DNA of 64,000 bases from Kuschelorhynchus macadamiae (Eukaryota > Arthropoda > Insecta > Coleoptera > Curculionidae). Where the stretch lies: assembly GCA_030620095.1 (NCBI GenBank), contig JAUTXW010000129.1, forward strand, positions 100,917-164,916, given 5' to 3'. Shown in pieces: positions 11,541 to 25,390 of the stretch. Numbering within the stretch: position 1 is the first letter of the stretch; each line of letters starts with the position of its first letter. Under the pieces are notes generated by a model, which ran no database searches, was not told the DNA's origin, and was given only the letters and a program-made list of their open reading frames with translations. The translations under genes were made by a program, and so were the position numbers.

Positions 11541-13106
11541 ACCCTTTAGGAATCCTTCTGTTTGCGAATGAGGCAAACAGCGTATGCCTTGTAAGGTACC
11601 AGTGTGAAGTACCCGCCTTAATTACTAAAAGAGAAGTGTCTTCCTTAAGGTCCCTTTCTGCCTTCTCACTTCCGCGAGAGTTTCTTTGTCTTGGTTCCTC
11701 GTTCCGCCAGCGACCGCAACTTCGATCGTGCGTTGCGTGTCGTCCAGTGCTGCCAATGTGCGGGTAATTACCCGTTTTGCGGGTAATTCAGGAATCTAAG
11801 CCACAAGCAAAAATTCCAGGTTTAATTTTGTAAAGCTAGATTCTCTTCTCAAATACCCATGGCTACGTCGGAATGCACTGTTGTCGTCGGTTGTATTCTT
11901 CGTTATAAATCTCTAGACTACTAGAAGAGGCCAGCACTCTCTGCCTCTGTTGCGTGCGTTAGTGCATAATGCCTCTTCCATCTCCATCTCTTTCTACACC
12001 CAAAGGATGCTCGTATGCGGCATGGGTAAGACTCTAAGCATTCTAGAGGTGTGTCTATTGTTGTACTTCAACTTCTATCTAGCCATTTATCGTTCTCGTT
12101 CATTCCCGCGATTTTTGATTAACTAAGTTTAAAATATTAATTTGATTTGAAGACTGATGGTTTCTTTTCCTCATTAATTCCTACTAATGTTTCGTGGTAT
12201 CGTGTTTATAAGTCCTATTCATATTTGATTAACTTTTTATAATATATTTAACACGTTGTTTATATTGTAATTTGTGATTAGTAATCATGGATAAATGGCT
12301 AATAAAATTACTTAAGTATTTCGGTACTTATATAAATTTTTTATTTCCCATAAGCTTTTTGTATTTGCAATATGTACCTGCTTTAGCTACGTAAACAAAA
12401 TATATTTTTAAGGATATAAAAACAATGTTTTTTTTATTAAAATAAAAGTTTCTTTTATTTGTACAATTATTTTTGAGATATACAAAATAGGTTTATGAAA
12501 ATAAAATTTTACCTATCCGTAATTTGGCAACGTTGGTGTGGTCCGTACAAATTAGCGTTTCGTACGTCATATCGGAACTCGAAACGACATTGACCATAAA
12601 AGTTCGTTCGAAATTGGTATTTAAATTTTTATTATTATCAATGAATTAATAAAATTTTATAATTTCTTCAATTTCATACTTTAAATTCGAATTTCATTCA
12701 CGTGGGTAAAATTGCGAGTAATTAGATATTAGGCTGCGCGTAAAAGTGGATAATTTACAAGCACCCGCGTAGAATCCAAAATTTAAGGTTGGTGTCGTCA
12801 GTCTTTTCCCGGCAAGAGTGAGAAGACCAAGGTGCTGTCGACTCTCGAAAAACTTCGTAAACCTGGTCGTCGCTCCTGGAAATCAGAAAATCCCTCTCTC
12901 TCTAGAACCTTGATACCCGCAAGTGTTTTATAATTGTTGAGTGCACCAGTTGATGCATTTTCTTAAAAGTATCGCAAAAGGAGGAATCAGGTTCACTAAA
13001 GCTGATTAGCAACTCCACCCTGAAGGTTTGTACACCGAATGTGGAGGCATATTGAGTGAAAGCGTGTCTTTCCTTACAAATTGATCGCAAGGGTAGCTTT
13101 TGAAAC
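11541..13106. other. No recognised gene
   Basis: Mixed sequence with a somewhat GC-richer stretch near 11640-11760 and 12780-12900. A 70-residue minus-strand frame (13114-12902) abuts the Transib insertion and is cut by it. I do not recognise it. It could be part of whatever sequence Transib landed in, for example the hAT relic seen on the other side. Confidence 0.4.
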
Positions 13107-13111
13107 CGACG
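13107..13111. other. Transib target site duplication, left
   Basis: CGACG immediately outside the left TIR, repeated at 16944-16948. Transib elements generate 5-bp, GC-rich duplications of the CGNCG type. Confidence 0.92.
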
Positions 13112-13149
13112 CACACTGGTCGAATTTAATAAAATCTTGGCATAAATAG
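13112..13149 (+). repeat. Transib left TIR
   Basis: 38 bp starting CACACTGG. Differs from the right TIR at position 20 (A versus C). Confidence 0.9.
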
Positions 13150-14003
13150 AATTACATGTTATGGTTTATTAAAAGTTTAAAAAACTTACATAATTTATTT
13201 AAATTTATTCATTAAATTTAATTTTTTTCAAATTTAACAAAAAATCTATTATACAGGGTGATGAAAACGATAGTCAACTTTAGTAAAAAAAACAAATACA
13301 TTTGCCAATTACCACATGGTAAATTAATTTAAATTCAAACCAAATATTAGGTGGTCTATGAATAAAGTCTGTACACTAGAAGCTATTACCTTGTACCATG
13401 ACTATAAGTAAAAATAAATATCTTAATATTGATACTTATTATACTAAAACCCAAAGGTATACAGTATTACAGTAATATCTAGCCTAACTACAATAAAGTT
13501 TAAATAAAGTATGTATAAATAAACAACATGTTAAATGGATAACATGTTATATGAATTATTTTATTATTTAATTAATACTGGTGTATACCCGAGACAGAGC
13601 ATACAAGCCCTACCCCTGACCAAATTTTTAAGTTGTAATTCATTTTTTAAAATTCTCTAGTTATGCTACTGTTGAAATATGAGCTGGATAGGTATAGGTA
13701 AACAGGTAAGTAGGAATACTATAATAGTCTAATAAAACAGAAATTTGACAGTTTTTATGTGCCTAATATTTGGTTTCAATTTAAAATAATTTACAATGTC
13801 AAATTTCTGTTCTATAAGATCAAAGGTAAGTAGTATTTTCAGTATCAGTAAAACCATCAAATGTTTCCAATACAACTTTGTGCCAGTACTTTTACCTCCG
13901 GGTAAATTTATCAGGAGAAAACTAACCATAGATACAATAGTTTTTTCAACAATTATTTCCATGGTACTGGCCCTAAATTTGAACAAATTTTAGACTTATA
14001 GTA

Positions 14004-16671
14004 TCAGTCTTCATCTGATGAGTCTAAAATTTCATCCAAATTTAAAGGCGTGTTGCAAATATTAGGTGGTTTTATTAACCTAAGAGCATCAGGTAAAAGG
14101 CTTTTACTGGACTTGGGTGGTGTTTTGCGAAACCCAGATATGACAGGGTCCGAGGAAATAAGAAGGCGATTAAATATATCCTGTAAATTATCTTGCCTAG
14201 AGGTTTTTCTCGCGAAATTTAAACGAAAACTTTTAATGTCCTTATTTCTAGCTTCTTGTGCTTCCTCGGACAACTGTCCTATAGGAATTTCAAAAGCACC
14301 AATAGTCTCTGCTCCATGTATTAATATTCTATGCACAGATGTGGGCATCGGGTACCATGAATATAAATTTGCAAAAATTCGTGCAGTTTCAATTGTATAA
14401 CATTGAAATTTAGCTATATCGATGTCATAACCACAGGACAGTCTGCAATATTATATAAAATCTGTGAATTAACTGTTCATCGATATGGCAAACTTCAGCA
14501 ACAACATTTACATTTTCGAAAAACCTACGAGCTGTATTGCCGTCATTCGACGAACCAAAACCTGGTTTTGGTTTATCCACTATTAACCCCAATCGTAAAT
14601 GCAAATCTTGCTGGATACGTTTTTTTGAGTCTTTGACTTTTTGCTTATCTTCTTCACTTCTGGCCTGCCATTTTTTTATATCTAATTTATAAGCCAAATG
14701 CAGCAAACACTCAAAAAAACGTATCCAAGCATGTAGAGTGGATAAACCAAATTTTAAATAATTGGCATTAATTACAGGCCTCTGAAGAACAACGTCGATG
14801 TTATTAAACTCCTTGGACGAGGCGCCACAAATAAAACATTTTTGTGTAGAATTATTTTCTGCTAAAACATTTCCTACTTTACTATCTATTATTGTTAAAT
14901 GTAAGTCGAAACTTACTAACACATTAATGTTATCTATGGTGCATTTAAAAGGAGTCAGATTTGTTAACTGATTGTCTAGATGTTGTTTTTCAGCCAATGT
15001 TAATTCGCGGGTTTCGCGTGAAAACTGAACTTTTATGGGGCGACACATTCGAGTGGAGGAAGGTCTGGAATTTTACCAAATTATAATGTTTCCGGTGTCA
15101 GTTGGTTGGCTTAATCGAATAGGTACAAGCGATGTAAAAAAAATACTAGAGTCTAAGAGCGACTCGTTATTAAAAACTTGCTTGTACTCAGACTGGCCAG
15201 ATGACCCATCAAAACCATACTTACAAGCTAAGATTAGGTTTAAAATGTCATTATTTGTGCTATTTACATTAAGCAGAACATCCCTTTGTAAAAGTAAAAG
15301 TCTTTGACACGTATGATTTAATAAAGATTGGACAGGAACTTCTGCAGAACTTTCTGTTACACGTATGTTTTCAGGATAACACATTCTTTTTGCCTCTAGT
15401 ATATGATCATACGATGGATAAATATAACAGTTTTTTTCTTGCACCTGTTTTCTAATTAGTTTATATTGAAATTTTGTTAATCTGGCTTCAACCACAAGAG
15501 AAAGAGCTTCATTTGAGGAAAGTTGTGAATAATTTCCGTTTTTAACGCTTTGGAATAATCTTTAGCTTTTTGAGGTTCCTCACAAATGGTCTTTATTAAT
15601 TTAGAGGCTTCTACTTCCTGGTTGACTCGATAACTCATTTGTGCTGCGTAAGCTAATTGCTGCGGGGAAATGTTTCTCTCAATAGTTTGGTTTTTTGTCT
15701 TTTGGTTCTCTCGCTACAGGAATTAAAATCCAGCGCTTTTCGTCCTTTATTATTTTTACAATTTGTTTTAAACTGAACTACAGTATGCAGCCACTCTCCA
15801 TGATGCTGCAAAAACCTATCTTTTGTTCTATTACATGAAGACCACTTTTGTTTAAATTTATAATAGAAGCCATTTAAAATATTATTAGCTTCATGGCTTA
15901 GGTTTGAAGAACCCGTAAATTCTAAAATTCTTGCTCGTAAGCGATTAAATTTACTGTCCAGGTTTTTTTCTCGGAAACTTATAAAGATTTCAAAGAGCTT
16001 CATGTAACTCATTGACAACACTGGTTCATTTTGGTCTAAAAACAAAATGCATACGGTTTTATTGATTAAAATTACCCCTACACAAAGAAGTTAACTTTGA
16101 CTTTGTCAGGTGCAAGATATTGAAATGCAAAGTTAGCTCTCCAGCATCAGCAGGGAGTTTATAAGTCCGAGCATAAAAAATTTTAAGACCTACCACGGTA
16201 AAACTCAATAAAATTAGATTTACAATTCAAAATATTATGAAAATAATTGTTTTTCAGATTCAGAATTGAAGCAGAAAAAAGGGTTTTATATTTTTTTTGG
16301 TAAAAGTATATGTAATAGAAAGAAAAATGTATCTTCGAAAGCTTAACCGTTCGCGAATCTTACAAATTTGACCAAATTTAGCCAGTTCAAGACTTTTTAA
16401 AAACACTGTATAATTCCTTATGGGCAAGTTGGGGCATCCTTTTTTTATGTATTCAATAAAAAGAGATATTACGCAATACAGAAAAAAATATGCGATAATA
16501 AAAATGTGGTGAAAACACAAACAAATTGGTTTTTGAATTTGTAAATATTTTTAAAAGTCACCTAAGAAAATAACATTACCTACTTAATGGTTCTATATGT
16601 GTTTTAAAATACAACCAAATATTAACATTTTTATTTTTTGGCAACTACATACCTTCGTGGTCTTCTTCCAT
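14004..16671 (-). pseudogene. Transib transposase (RAG1-core homologue)
   Basis: A likely first exon (16671-16653, MEEDHE) ends at donor GTATGT. A 617-nt intron with acceptor TTTTTAG leads in frame to DQNEPVLSMSYMKLF at 16035. The reading then covers the RAG1-like core: YGFDGSSGQSEYKQ with the first Asp (about 15210), TIIDSKVGNVL with the second Asp (about 14885), the zinc pair CFICGASSKEF, LSTLHAWIRFFECLLHLAY, and GFGSSNDGNTARRFFENV with the catalytic Glu (about 14510). It ends near SSDED at 14004. Breaks are frameshifts near 15660, 15530 and 14440, and a stop near 15073 where NIIIW meets NSRPSS. All three catalytic positions survive. The protein cuts at the TIR heptamers. Confidence 0.9.
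16036..16652 (-). other. Predicted intron of the Transib transposase
   Basis: Donor GTATGT and acceptor TTTTTAG join a 19-nt coding exon in phase to the main exon (GAA-G + AC-CAA gives E-D-Q). Predicted from sequence only. Confidence 0.6.
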
Positions 16672-16905
16672 AACTGATTTTTAAAAGTACTTCAAATATA
16701 TATTATCTAACGAACTTTGAAACCAATAAACCAAACAACTAATTATCAACGCGTCTAAAAATGTCGTATTTTTATGCAGCTTTGACATTTAATATAACAA
16801 TAAAACAGAAGTGTATGTGTCATTTGCATGGCCTACTGAATTCCTGGATTGATAAAGTGTCTGAAATAATCGTTTTTGTAATTAATTTTTAAAAATAAAA
16901 AAAAT

Positions 16906-16943
16906 CTATTTATGCCAAGATTTGATTAAATTCGACCAGTGTG
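16906..16943 (-). repeat. Transib right TIR
   Basis: Reverse complement of the left TIR, ending CCAGTGTG, followed by CGACG at 16944-16948. Confidence 0.9.
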
Positions 16944-17162
16944 CGACGCCATGGTAGCAGTAAATTCAACGAAGTAGTGAGGCCACGCACTGGCTCGCCC
17001 AGTTCCCGTTCTCCAGAGTCATTTTGTTTTTAAGTTGTTGTTAGGCAATCTCTCTCTCCAGTACATATTTAATACAGATATCCCGAACCTTCCTCAAGGA
17101 GCAGCCAGAATAGCCCACTAGGCTACCACCACTGTATCATATTGGATATGCAAAAATGAATG

Positions 17163-17363
17163 TCAAGCGATTTTTTTGAAGAACGTCAAATAGTATGTAG
17201 TAGTGAATGAGAAAATGTCATTAACTAATGCCAGAAACGTGAATCCAAAATCGTTCATCTCACCTAAAAATCCTTTCGCAAGGGGGATTGATTTTTCATC
17301 AGATTTGTCACAGTTTGTAATAAATTCGAAGACGTCTTTTAATTTATTCCAGTCTTGAAACAT
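17163..17363 (-). pseudogene. Possible hAT transposase fragment
   Basis: A 66-residue frame reading NKLKDVFEFITNCDK, then AKGFLGEMNDFGFTFLALVN. The arrangement (short helix, 'L..VFE.I', then a 'G.L..M..F.F.F.L' segment) resembles the middle of zinc-finger MYM-like hAT proteins with a DUF4371-type domain. No catalytic residues are covered. The support is pattern similarity plus the hAT-like terminus at about 17845-17889 on the correct side for a minus-strand element. Confidence 0.4.
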
Positions 17364-17844
17364 ATACTAACTTCGAATTTGAAGTTGAAACAACACCATA
17401 AATAAATATAACACAAAACAGTCAAGTTAACTGCAAAAGTAACTCACCGTTTGCAGCGATATCCGCGAAAATAAAAGTAAACAACCACCGCAAACTGAAC
17501 GACACGTGGGCGTAGTGTACTGCGCCTGCAATTCACCCAGAGCGTTGTATGACGCTGGGCTCTACGTCATCGGATACGCGTTGTCATGGCAATATAGTAG
17601 GAAAATCGTAAACTAAACATAGCACCTCCAGCAAAGTCAAAGCGATTTGCACCACTGTTATAGTCGTTATAATAAAGTTCGATTGAAAGTTTTAAAAAGA
17701 CATGCCGCCAACAGTCAAGTAAAATATTTATTCGAGATGTACAGTTTATTTTTTACCAAATTAGATGAATAAATGAATGTAAAAACTTACACTTTAAGAG
17801 ATATATAATAAATATAGTTAGATGTCTACTTGTTTTATTTTTCC

Positions 17845-17889
17845 TGGTGAAGTAGCACTTCACCTACTTCACCTGAATAACCGCCACTG
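17845..17889 (-). repeat. hAT-like terminal inverted repeat (one end)
   Basis: On the minus strand it starts CAGTGGCGGTTATTCAGG, with an internal palindrome formed by GTGAAGTGCTACTTCAC. CAGTGGCG-type starts are typical of hAT elements. The partner end was not found in the window. Confidence 0.5.
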
Positions 17890-18299
17890 GTATGTTTTCG
17901 TTCAAAAAATTTTAACAATGGAAATAGATTGGGTAAAATAATAAACACTTAAAAGCGTGCTAAAGTACCGACGTCAAATTGCTAAGTTAATAAACACAAT
18001 GGTGGGCCTCAGCCATCCTTTAGAACCAGCTACTTTTGAGAGAACTCTCGAAACTTTATTAACGTTTCACGAAATCTCAAGATGTAAATTAGTCCGTTGG
18101 AGACGGCTTGCGGATAGAAGATTTTAGCTTCTTAAATAATAGCAAGGAATAGGACTAACTTCGCTAATTTGTTTTGGAAAGTCGTTTTGAACTATCAAAG
18201 CGGGATCTCTTAGTGAAAATGAAATAATCCGAAGAGTCTGGCACGATATTTGAAGAATTTGTTTTTGTTTGTTAAAATATTTCAAACACAAAACGCTTC
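17890..18299. other. No gene seen
   Basis: AT-rich sequence without a recognisable feature. Confidence 0.4.
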
Positions 18300-18780
18300 C
18301 CATGTATCATTATATTAGAAAGTTCTGGAAAATTCAGTGGACAATATTTTCCAAATTTAGTATTCCTCTTAGGGCCTTACAGAGACATCGCCATAGGGAC
18401 ACAAATTTTCTCGGTGGCCAATTTTTCAGAATTTTATAATAATTGCTTAAACACCGGCTGGAATTTTGAATTTGAAAATGTTAATTCAAATTTTAAAGCT
18501 TTCTTAAATAAAATTTTAAGTGCTTTTACTAGGGCCTTCCCGCTTAAGACCATCAAACCCAAGCGTCATAAACCGTGGACCACGAAAGGACTACGCATTT
18601 CTGCTAAAAATATGCGTTCTCTCTTATATATAAAAAAATTCACTGACTCCATTCTTATTCTCGACTAAATCTCTAATTAAAGGAGGATCTATATTAAACC
18701 AATCAAGTCGGAAAAAAAACTATAAAAAACGTCTAACAAAGTCTAAAAACGTTTCAAAGGAAACCTGGTTTTAGGGCGTA
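18300..18780 (+). pseudogene. Jockey-type LINE fragment (endonuclease-RT linker)
   Basis: The frame includes SVANFSEFYNNCLNTGW, FKAFLNKILSAFTRAFPLK, and KPWTTKGLRISAKNMRSLLY, followed by NYKKRLTKSK and VSKETW in another frame. This order (F...L..F...FP.K, W.T.GL..S...K..LY, YK..L) is the region between the apurinic endonuclease and the reverse transcriptase of jockey-type LINEs. The fragment lacks both catalytic domains apart from a possible endonuclease tail (SGQYF) near 18330. It has no neighbour that continues the element. Confidence 0.7.
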
Positions 18781-21236
<2,456 letters not shown>

Positions 21237-21429
21237 TATATATACCAATCTTTCATTTAATTGCTAATTAAAATTTATTTTTTTAGTTCCTCTCATATTA
21301 GTAAACTTATCATTACTATCAAAAAACATTTTGTTAATAATTTGAAAGTTTTTACAAAAATTACGTAATTCCCCCTTTTTTTTAATACTTCTATTACTTA
21401 TATTTAATTATTGTTATTGACCGCAGGTT

Positions 21430-22113
21430 GTTCTTGCATGGTAGTTAACTTTACTGTATAACAAAAAAAGAATAGGTTCCAAGACCGAACCTTCAAAGAC
21501 TCCACTTGTAATCAATTTACAATCAGAATCAGAACCATTTGCTCTTACAAATTGTTACCTATTCCCGATTTAAATCAATTTAAAGAAATACCACGAATTC
21601 CATATAAATTCAGCTTGCTTATTAAAATTTCATGACAAGCACAGTCAAAAGCTTTTGCAAAGTCACAAAAAACTGAGGCGGTGGGGTGGTTGTTATTGAG
21701 TGATAAGTAGACGTCGCTAAGTAACCAGGACATGGCGTCACTCGTGCACTTGTTGGGTAAAAATCCAAACTGATCCGGGGAAATACCTTTTATAAGGGAT
21801 TTATTGATTAGTGTTGTAAGGGTATGACTAGGAGCGGCAGGTTCAGGACTATGTTAATTGATAGGCCATCAGTGCTACACGTAGATTTGCTTGTGATGTT
21901 AATCATTTCTTTCAATAGATCCATGCTGCTAACAGGGCTTAAGAAAAGGCTATCAGAGACATTTTTCGATGAAGGGAGAAACGAAAGAGTGTCCAAACTT
22001 GGCAAGATACTAGAGGTAACATTTTTGCTTACATTAATAAAATAATCATTTAGGTCATTTGGCCTTGGCAAGATCTGAATCACAGGGTTTGATTTGTTTC
22101 TGAGGTCATACAT
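21430..22113 (-). pseudogene. LINE reverse transcriptase fragment
   Basis: Upstream frame (22113-21808): NDLNDYFINVSKNV and MDLLKEMINITSKSTCSTDG, the segment ahead of the RT palm in jockey/CR1-type LINEs. It continues in other frames with SPDQFGFLPNKCTSDAMSWL and VFCDFAKAFDCACHEIL, RT motif A with its Asp, then KLNLYGIRG and EGSVLEPILFLLY, the motif B region. The YADD motif is not present, so the fragment is truncated. It would reverse-transcribe LINE RNA if whole. Confidence 0.8.
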
Positions 22114-22119
22114 TGATCA

Positions 22120-23237
22120 TGGTCATTTCTTCGTGTGCTATAAGAACAGTAAATGTAGAAAAAAGGCAGTGGGAATCAACAGTTTTGGAGGTATGCCTAA
22201 GACTATTGCTTTGTTTTTAAAATTATCCAATCCAGAACAATATACCGACCACTGCCTTAAAAGGTCTTCTACATCTCTATTAGCCAACACCGAGGGATGG
22301 CGATCAAACACAGTTGCAGAAGGATGTATTGAGGTTTCGGAGGAAAACAAAAAGAATACTGTTGTGGGTATACTAGGAAATAACAGAAAATGAAGCAACT
22401 AGTATCCAAAAACTGAACATATTTAATGCAAGTTCATAGGAAGTTGAGTTAAGTTCATCAAGTACATCTGGTATTAACTTAAATAACTACAATAGTTATG
22501 TAATTAATATTTACAATAAACAGTTTGTAATGCTGCATTTTAAACAAAAATAAACGTATTTTCTTTAATTCTGTTTTAATTTTAATATTAGCGGGATTAT
22601 TACCATACTAGTGCAGTAATATCTAACTAAAAATCCATCTTCCCACTGACCCAATAAAATCATGGAAACTTATAAACACCTAAAACACATAACTAGGAAA
22701 TGTTTCAGACACAAACGTTTTCGCGTACCTAAACCTTCCAGAATCACATGTTAACTCTATGGGATTTAAAATGAAAAGGAGTGACGTGACGTGGGGACCA
22801 AAACATAAATTCATATACACAGACACATCCAAGATGGATGCGGCGTCGTCCAGTTATGTAACGTAACGGTGGTTGAACGTGACTCGCATGCATCGGGTCG
22901 CAAACGTAGGAAATATTTTTATTGGCATGGAGGAGGCAACTTTGCGAGATTACGGAAATCAATGAATAAGATTTAGGGCAGATAAATGTTTTCTGTAAAC
23001 CGGTTGACATTAAATCTTAGTAAAACTTTGTCTATTGTTCTTTCCACATGCGTAGGGTTTCAATTTTATTGTGGAATTGTGTTTCAATCTATGTATTTTC
23101 GGGGATAATACCACGAGTGCATACAAATTATCTGGTTAATTTTTAAGCACGAATGGTATTTAGGAGGAATATTCCACAAATTAAATACAGGGAAACTAAG
23201 ATTTATTAACTGAATATTAAATATATAAGTAGGAAGT
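22120..23237. other. No recognised gene
   Basis: Several overlapping short frames on both strands without family signatures. Nothing structured was noticed. Confidence 0.4.
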
Positions 23238-23374
23238 TTAACGGCCATTATAAATTCAATAATAATATAATTCTGCCTTTGATAAGCTTATTCAGGTATA
23301 GGGTCCAAAACTCATGGACCATTATACCCACAAGCCTTTAAGCATTTTTCATCATCTCTACCGGCACACTTGAC

Positions 23375-23402
23375 GACGTTTCGCCCTTTTGGGGCTCATC
23401 AG
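23375..23402 (-). ncRNA. Hammerhead ribozyme, unit 1
   Basis: Minus strand: CTGATGA, stem II GCCCC-AAAA-GGGC, GAAACGTC. Stem I can form between TTGAC just before the core and GTCAA just after the predicted cleavage C. A second, outer helix pairs CATCTCTACC with GGTAGAGATG. Stem III is only the palindrome ACGT, as in minimal hammerheads that work as dimers. Confidence 0.8.
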
Positions 23403-23867
23403 GTCAATGCAGCCATATGATAGACATGATGAAAAATATTCAACGACATATATACGATGAAAAGTTAAGGCAGTAAGAAATTAACCCAAAGAGTAAAAAA
23501 GCGTCATCTATGGGTATAAGTGTGAGGCTTGTTATTTGAACCTCTAGTAGTAATGTAAAAGTTAAAAACACAAGCGCGATATGCGAAGGCTTTCAATTTT
23601 CTGTTTGCCGTGCGATACCAACTACTGTTGGCGAAACGACGACGCCAAAGGATGAAAATCCATGATATCGGCTTTTTTAGGCCAAAGTTCCAATAAGAAC
23701 AAAAAAGTAAATAACGTCCGTAGATAAATTAGTAAGAAGTTTAACGGCCATTCGGACAGATAATTCTTCCTTTGATAAGCTTATTCAGGTATAGGGTCCA
23801 AAACTCATGGACCATTATACCCACAAGCCTTTAAGCATTTTTCATCATCTCTACCGGCACAATTGAC

Positions 23868-23895
23868 GACGTTTCGCCCTTTTGGGGCTCATCAG
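23868..23895 (-). ncRNA. Hammerhead ribozyme, unit 2
   Basis: Same core as unit 1. Stem I uses TTGGC/GTCAA with a G-U pair, so pairing is kept despite the base change. The outer CATCTCTACC/GGTAGAGATG helix is also kept. Confidence 0.8.
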
Positions 23896-24200
23896 GCCAA
23901 TGCAGCCATATGGTAGAGATGATGAAAAATATTCAACGGCAGTTTGAATATATACGATGAAAAGTTAAGGCAGTAAGAAATTAACCCAAAGAGTAAAGAA
24001 GCTTCATCTATGGGTATAAGTGTGAGGCTTGTTATTTGAACCTCTAGTAGTAATGTAAAAGTCAAAAATGATACATACCTATTTCAAGTTCAGAAATTTG
24101 AATTTTGTAACAAATTGAACACAAATTGAATAATAATATACTAATAAAATTATTTGTCTAAATATTGAATAGTACTTAATATAAATGTAAATATTTAATT

Positions 24201-25390
24201 TTAATTATTGATTGTATAATAAAAGGTACAGTTCTGATAATTATTAACCACATTGTTGCTTTGCGACGACATAGAAGATGCCGTCAGACCACTACTTGTA
24301 CTTGAGCTGGGTGATGCTGCCATAGGGGCTAGATGCACGGGCTGTTGAGGTGGTTCTTTTCCAGGTTCCCTCATTTTTTCAATAATTTTTTGTGCTGATC
24401 TGGATCCATTTGCAAATAACTTGATAGGGATTTCGCATGATTCGAATGACCTGTAATTTTCCGACACTCCGCTTTTGGCCAGCTTGGACACGGCAGTAGC
24501 TCTTAGGGAATGGTTGGTAAATTGTTTGTGCTTGTTTTTATGTCCAAGTTGAAATCTCGTTTCTTCCTACTAGGCTGTTTTTGAACCATTTTCCGGAAAT
24601 TTTCCAATGGGGGTTTGGGGTCAAAAATAGTCGAGTGTTGGAGTGGTGTTGGTTTTCCTTTTTTTTGTAATTTTTTATAAATTCTTACTGGGCAAAAGCT
24701 GGGACTTCTCTCGTTTCTCACCAACCACTTCGAATCGGCGAGTTTTCGGCCACCACCTTGACATGTTTTAGAAAAAACAGGGTTGTATTGAATTCTACTT
24801 GTTTTTCCTCCGAAGTTGTCAGTTTCTTCTTTGAAAAAAGTTGTTTCGGCTCTTCCACCGTCTCCTCCTCTCCAGGCTAATTCATAGGACAACAGAAAAA
24901 AACACTTCTTTTGTAAACCCTCTGGAGTTGATTCATCACAAGCTTCCATTAGATTTTTTAATTCATTGTATGTTAAAAAAACGGCCGACTCTCTGCGTTT
25001 GCCTTCAATACCTTGCAAATGTCTCCTTTTGGCATTTTTTGCGTCTCGGGCCGATTTGAATTCGATCTGCTCGAAGGGATTTATTTTAATTTTATATTCA
25101 TTGAAATACCTTTCCATTAATAATTTCGCCGTCACATTCCAAATAATTTTTACCGTGCCTTCTTTATATTCCTCCCCGTTCATTTTTCGCATATTGTAGG
25201 CCCAGCTTTTCAAAATCATTGCTAGTTGGGATACTGGAGTATCTTGGTCAAATGTATAGTTTTTTTCATCGCAGAATAACATAAACTGTCTCCAGATGCT
25301 CCTCTTGGATTTAACGGTGTTTTTTGGTTCGTTTCCAATTATATTTTCATCAATTTCCTCTTCTTGAACTAGCCCAAAGCGATTATTCAT
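24201..25390 (-). pseudogene. Crypton-type tyrosine recombinase
   Basis: Read from 25390 (MNNRFGLVQEEE). The N-terminal SAM-like core-binding part has SIWRQFMLFCDEKN. The catalytic domain has LTYNELKNLMEAC, FLLSYELAWRGGDGGRAETT with the first Arg, IQYNPVFSKTCQGGGRKLAD and SKWLVRNE...CPVRIYKKL, the DUF3504 pattern shared by Cryptons and vertebrate ZMYM2/QRICH1/KIAA1958 domains. The second box NHSLRATAVSKLAKSGVSE, with its His and Arg, lies after a frameshift near 24550-24580. The usual GH...Y tail is altered, and the nucleophilic Tyr is not clear. The C-terminus ends NNYQNCTFYY, a family-typical tail. Cryptons integrate circular DNA by recombination. No ends were identified. Confidence 0.85.

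Larger units (their letters stand above)
13112..16943 (-). mobile_element. Transib element (RAG1-related) with TIRs and TSD
   Basis: It is bounded by 38-bp inverted repeats starting CACACTGGTCGAATTT, with one mismatch by eye, and by the 5-bp duplication CGACG. Length is 3832 bp. The first seven bases, CACACTG, differ by one base from the recombination-signal heptamer CACAGTG used by RAG1/2, in line with the known relation between Transib and V(D)J recombination. The interior holds a two-exon transposase on the minus strand. Confidence 0.93.
23238..24068 (-). repeat. Two direct ~300-bp repeats, each with a hammerhead ribozyme
   Basis: Units at about 23238-23570 and 23741-24068 share the same order of blocks (CTTTGATAAGCTTATTCAGG, ACCATTATACCCACAAGCC, the hammerhead, GAACCTCTAGTAGTAATG). 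They are separated by unrelated sequence, with 493 bp between equivalent ribozyme positions. No protein is encoded. Two same-strand ribozymes a fixed distance apart are the layout of a Penelope-like terminal repeat pair or of a non-autonomous retrozyme. Confidence 0.75.

Noticed and set aside
12902..13114. Host coding exon disrupted by Transib
   Set aside because: The frame is short, unrecognised and without splice signals; a hAT relic is at least as likely.
23238..24068. CRISPR array or LTR pair
   Set aside because: Only two long units with unrelated spacer, eukaryotic context, and no TG...CA ends, primer site or pol gene; the hammerheads explain the conserved core better.
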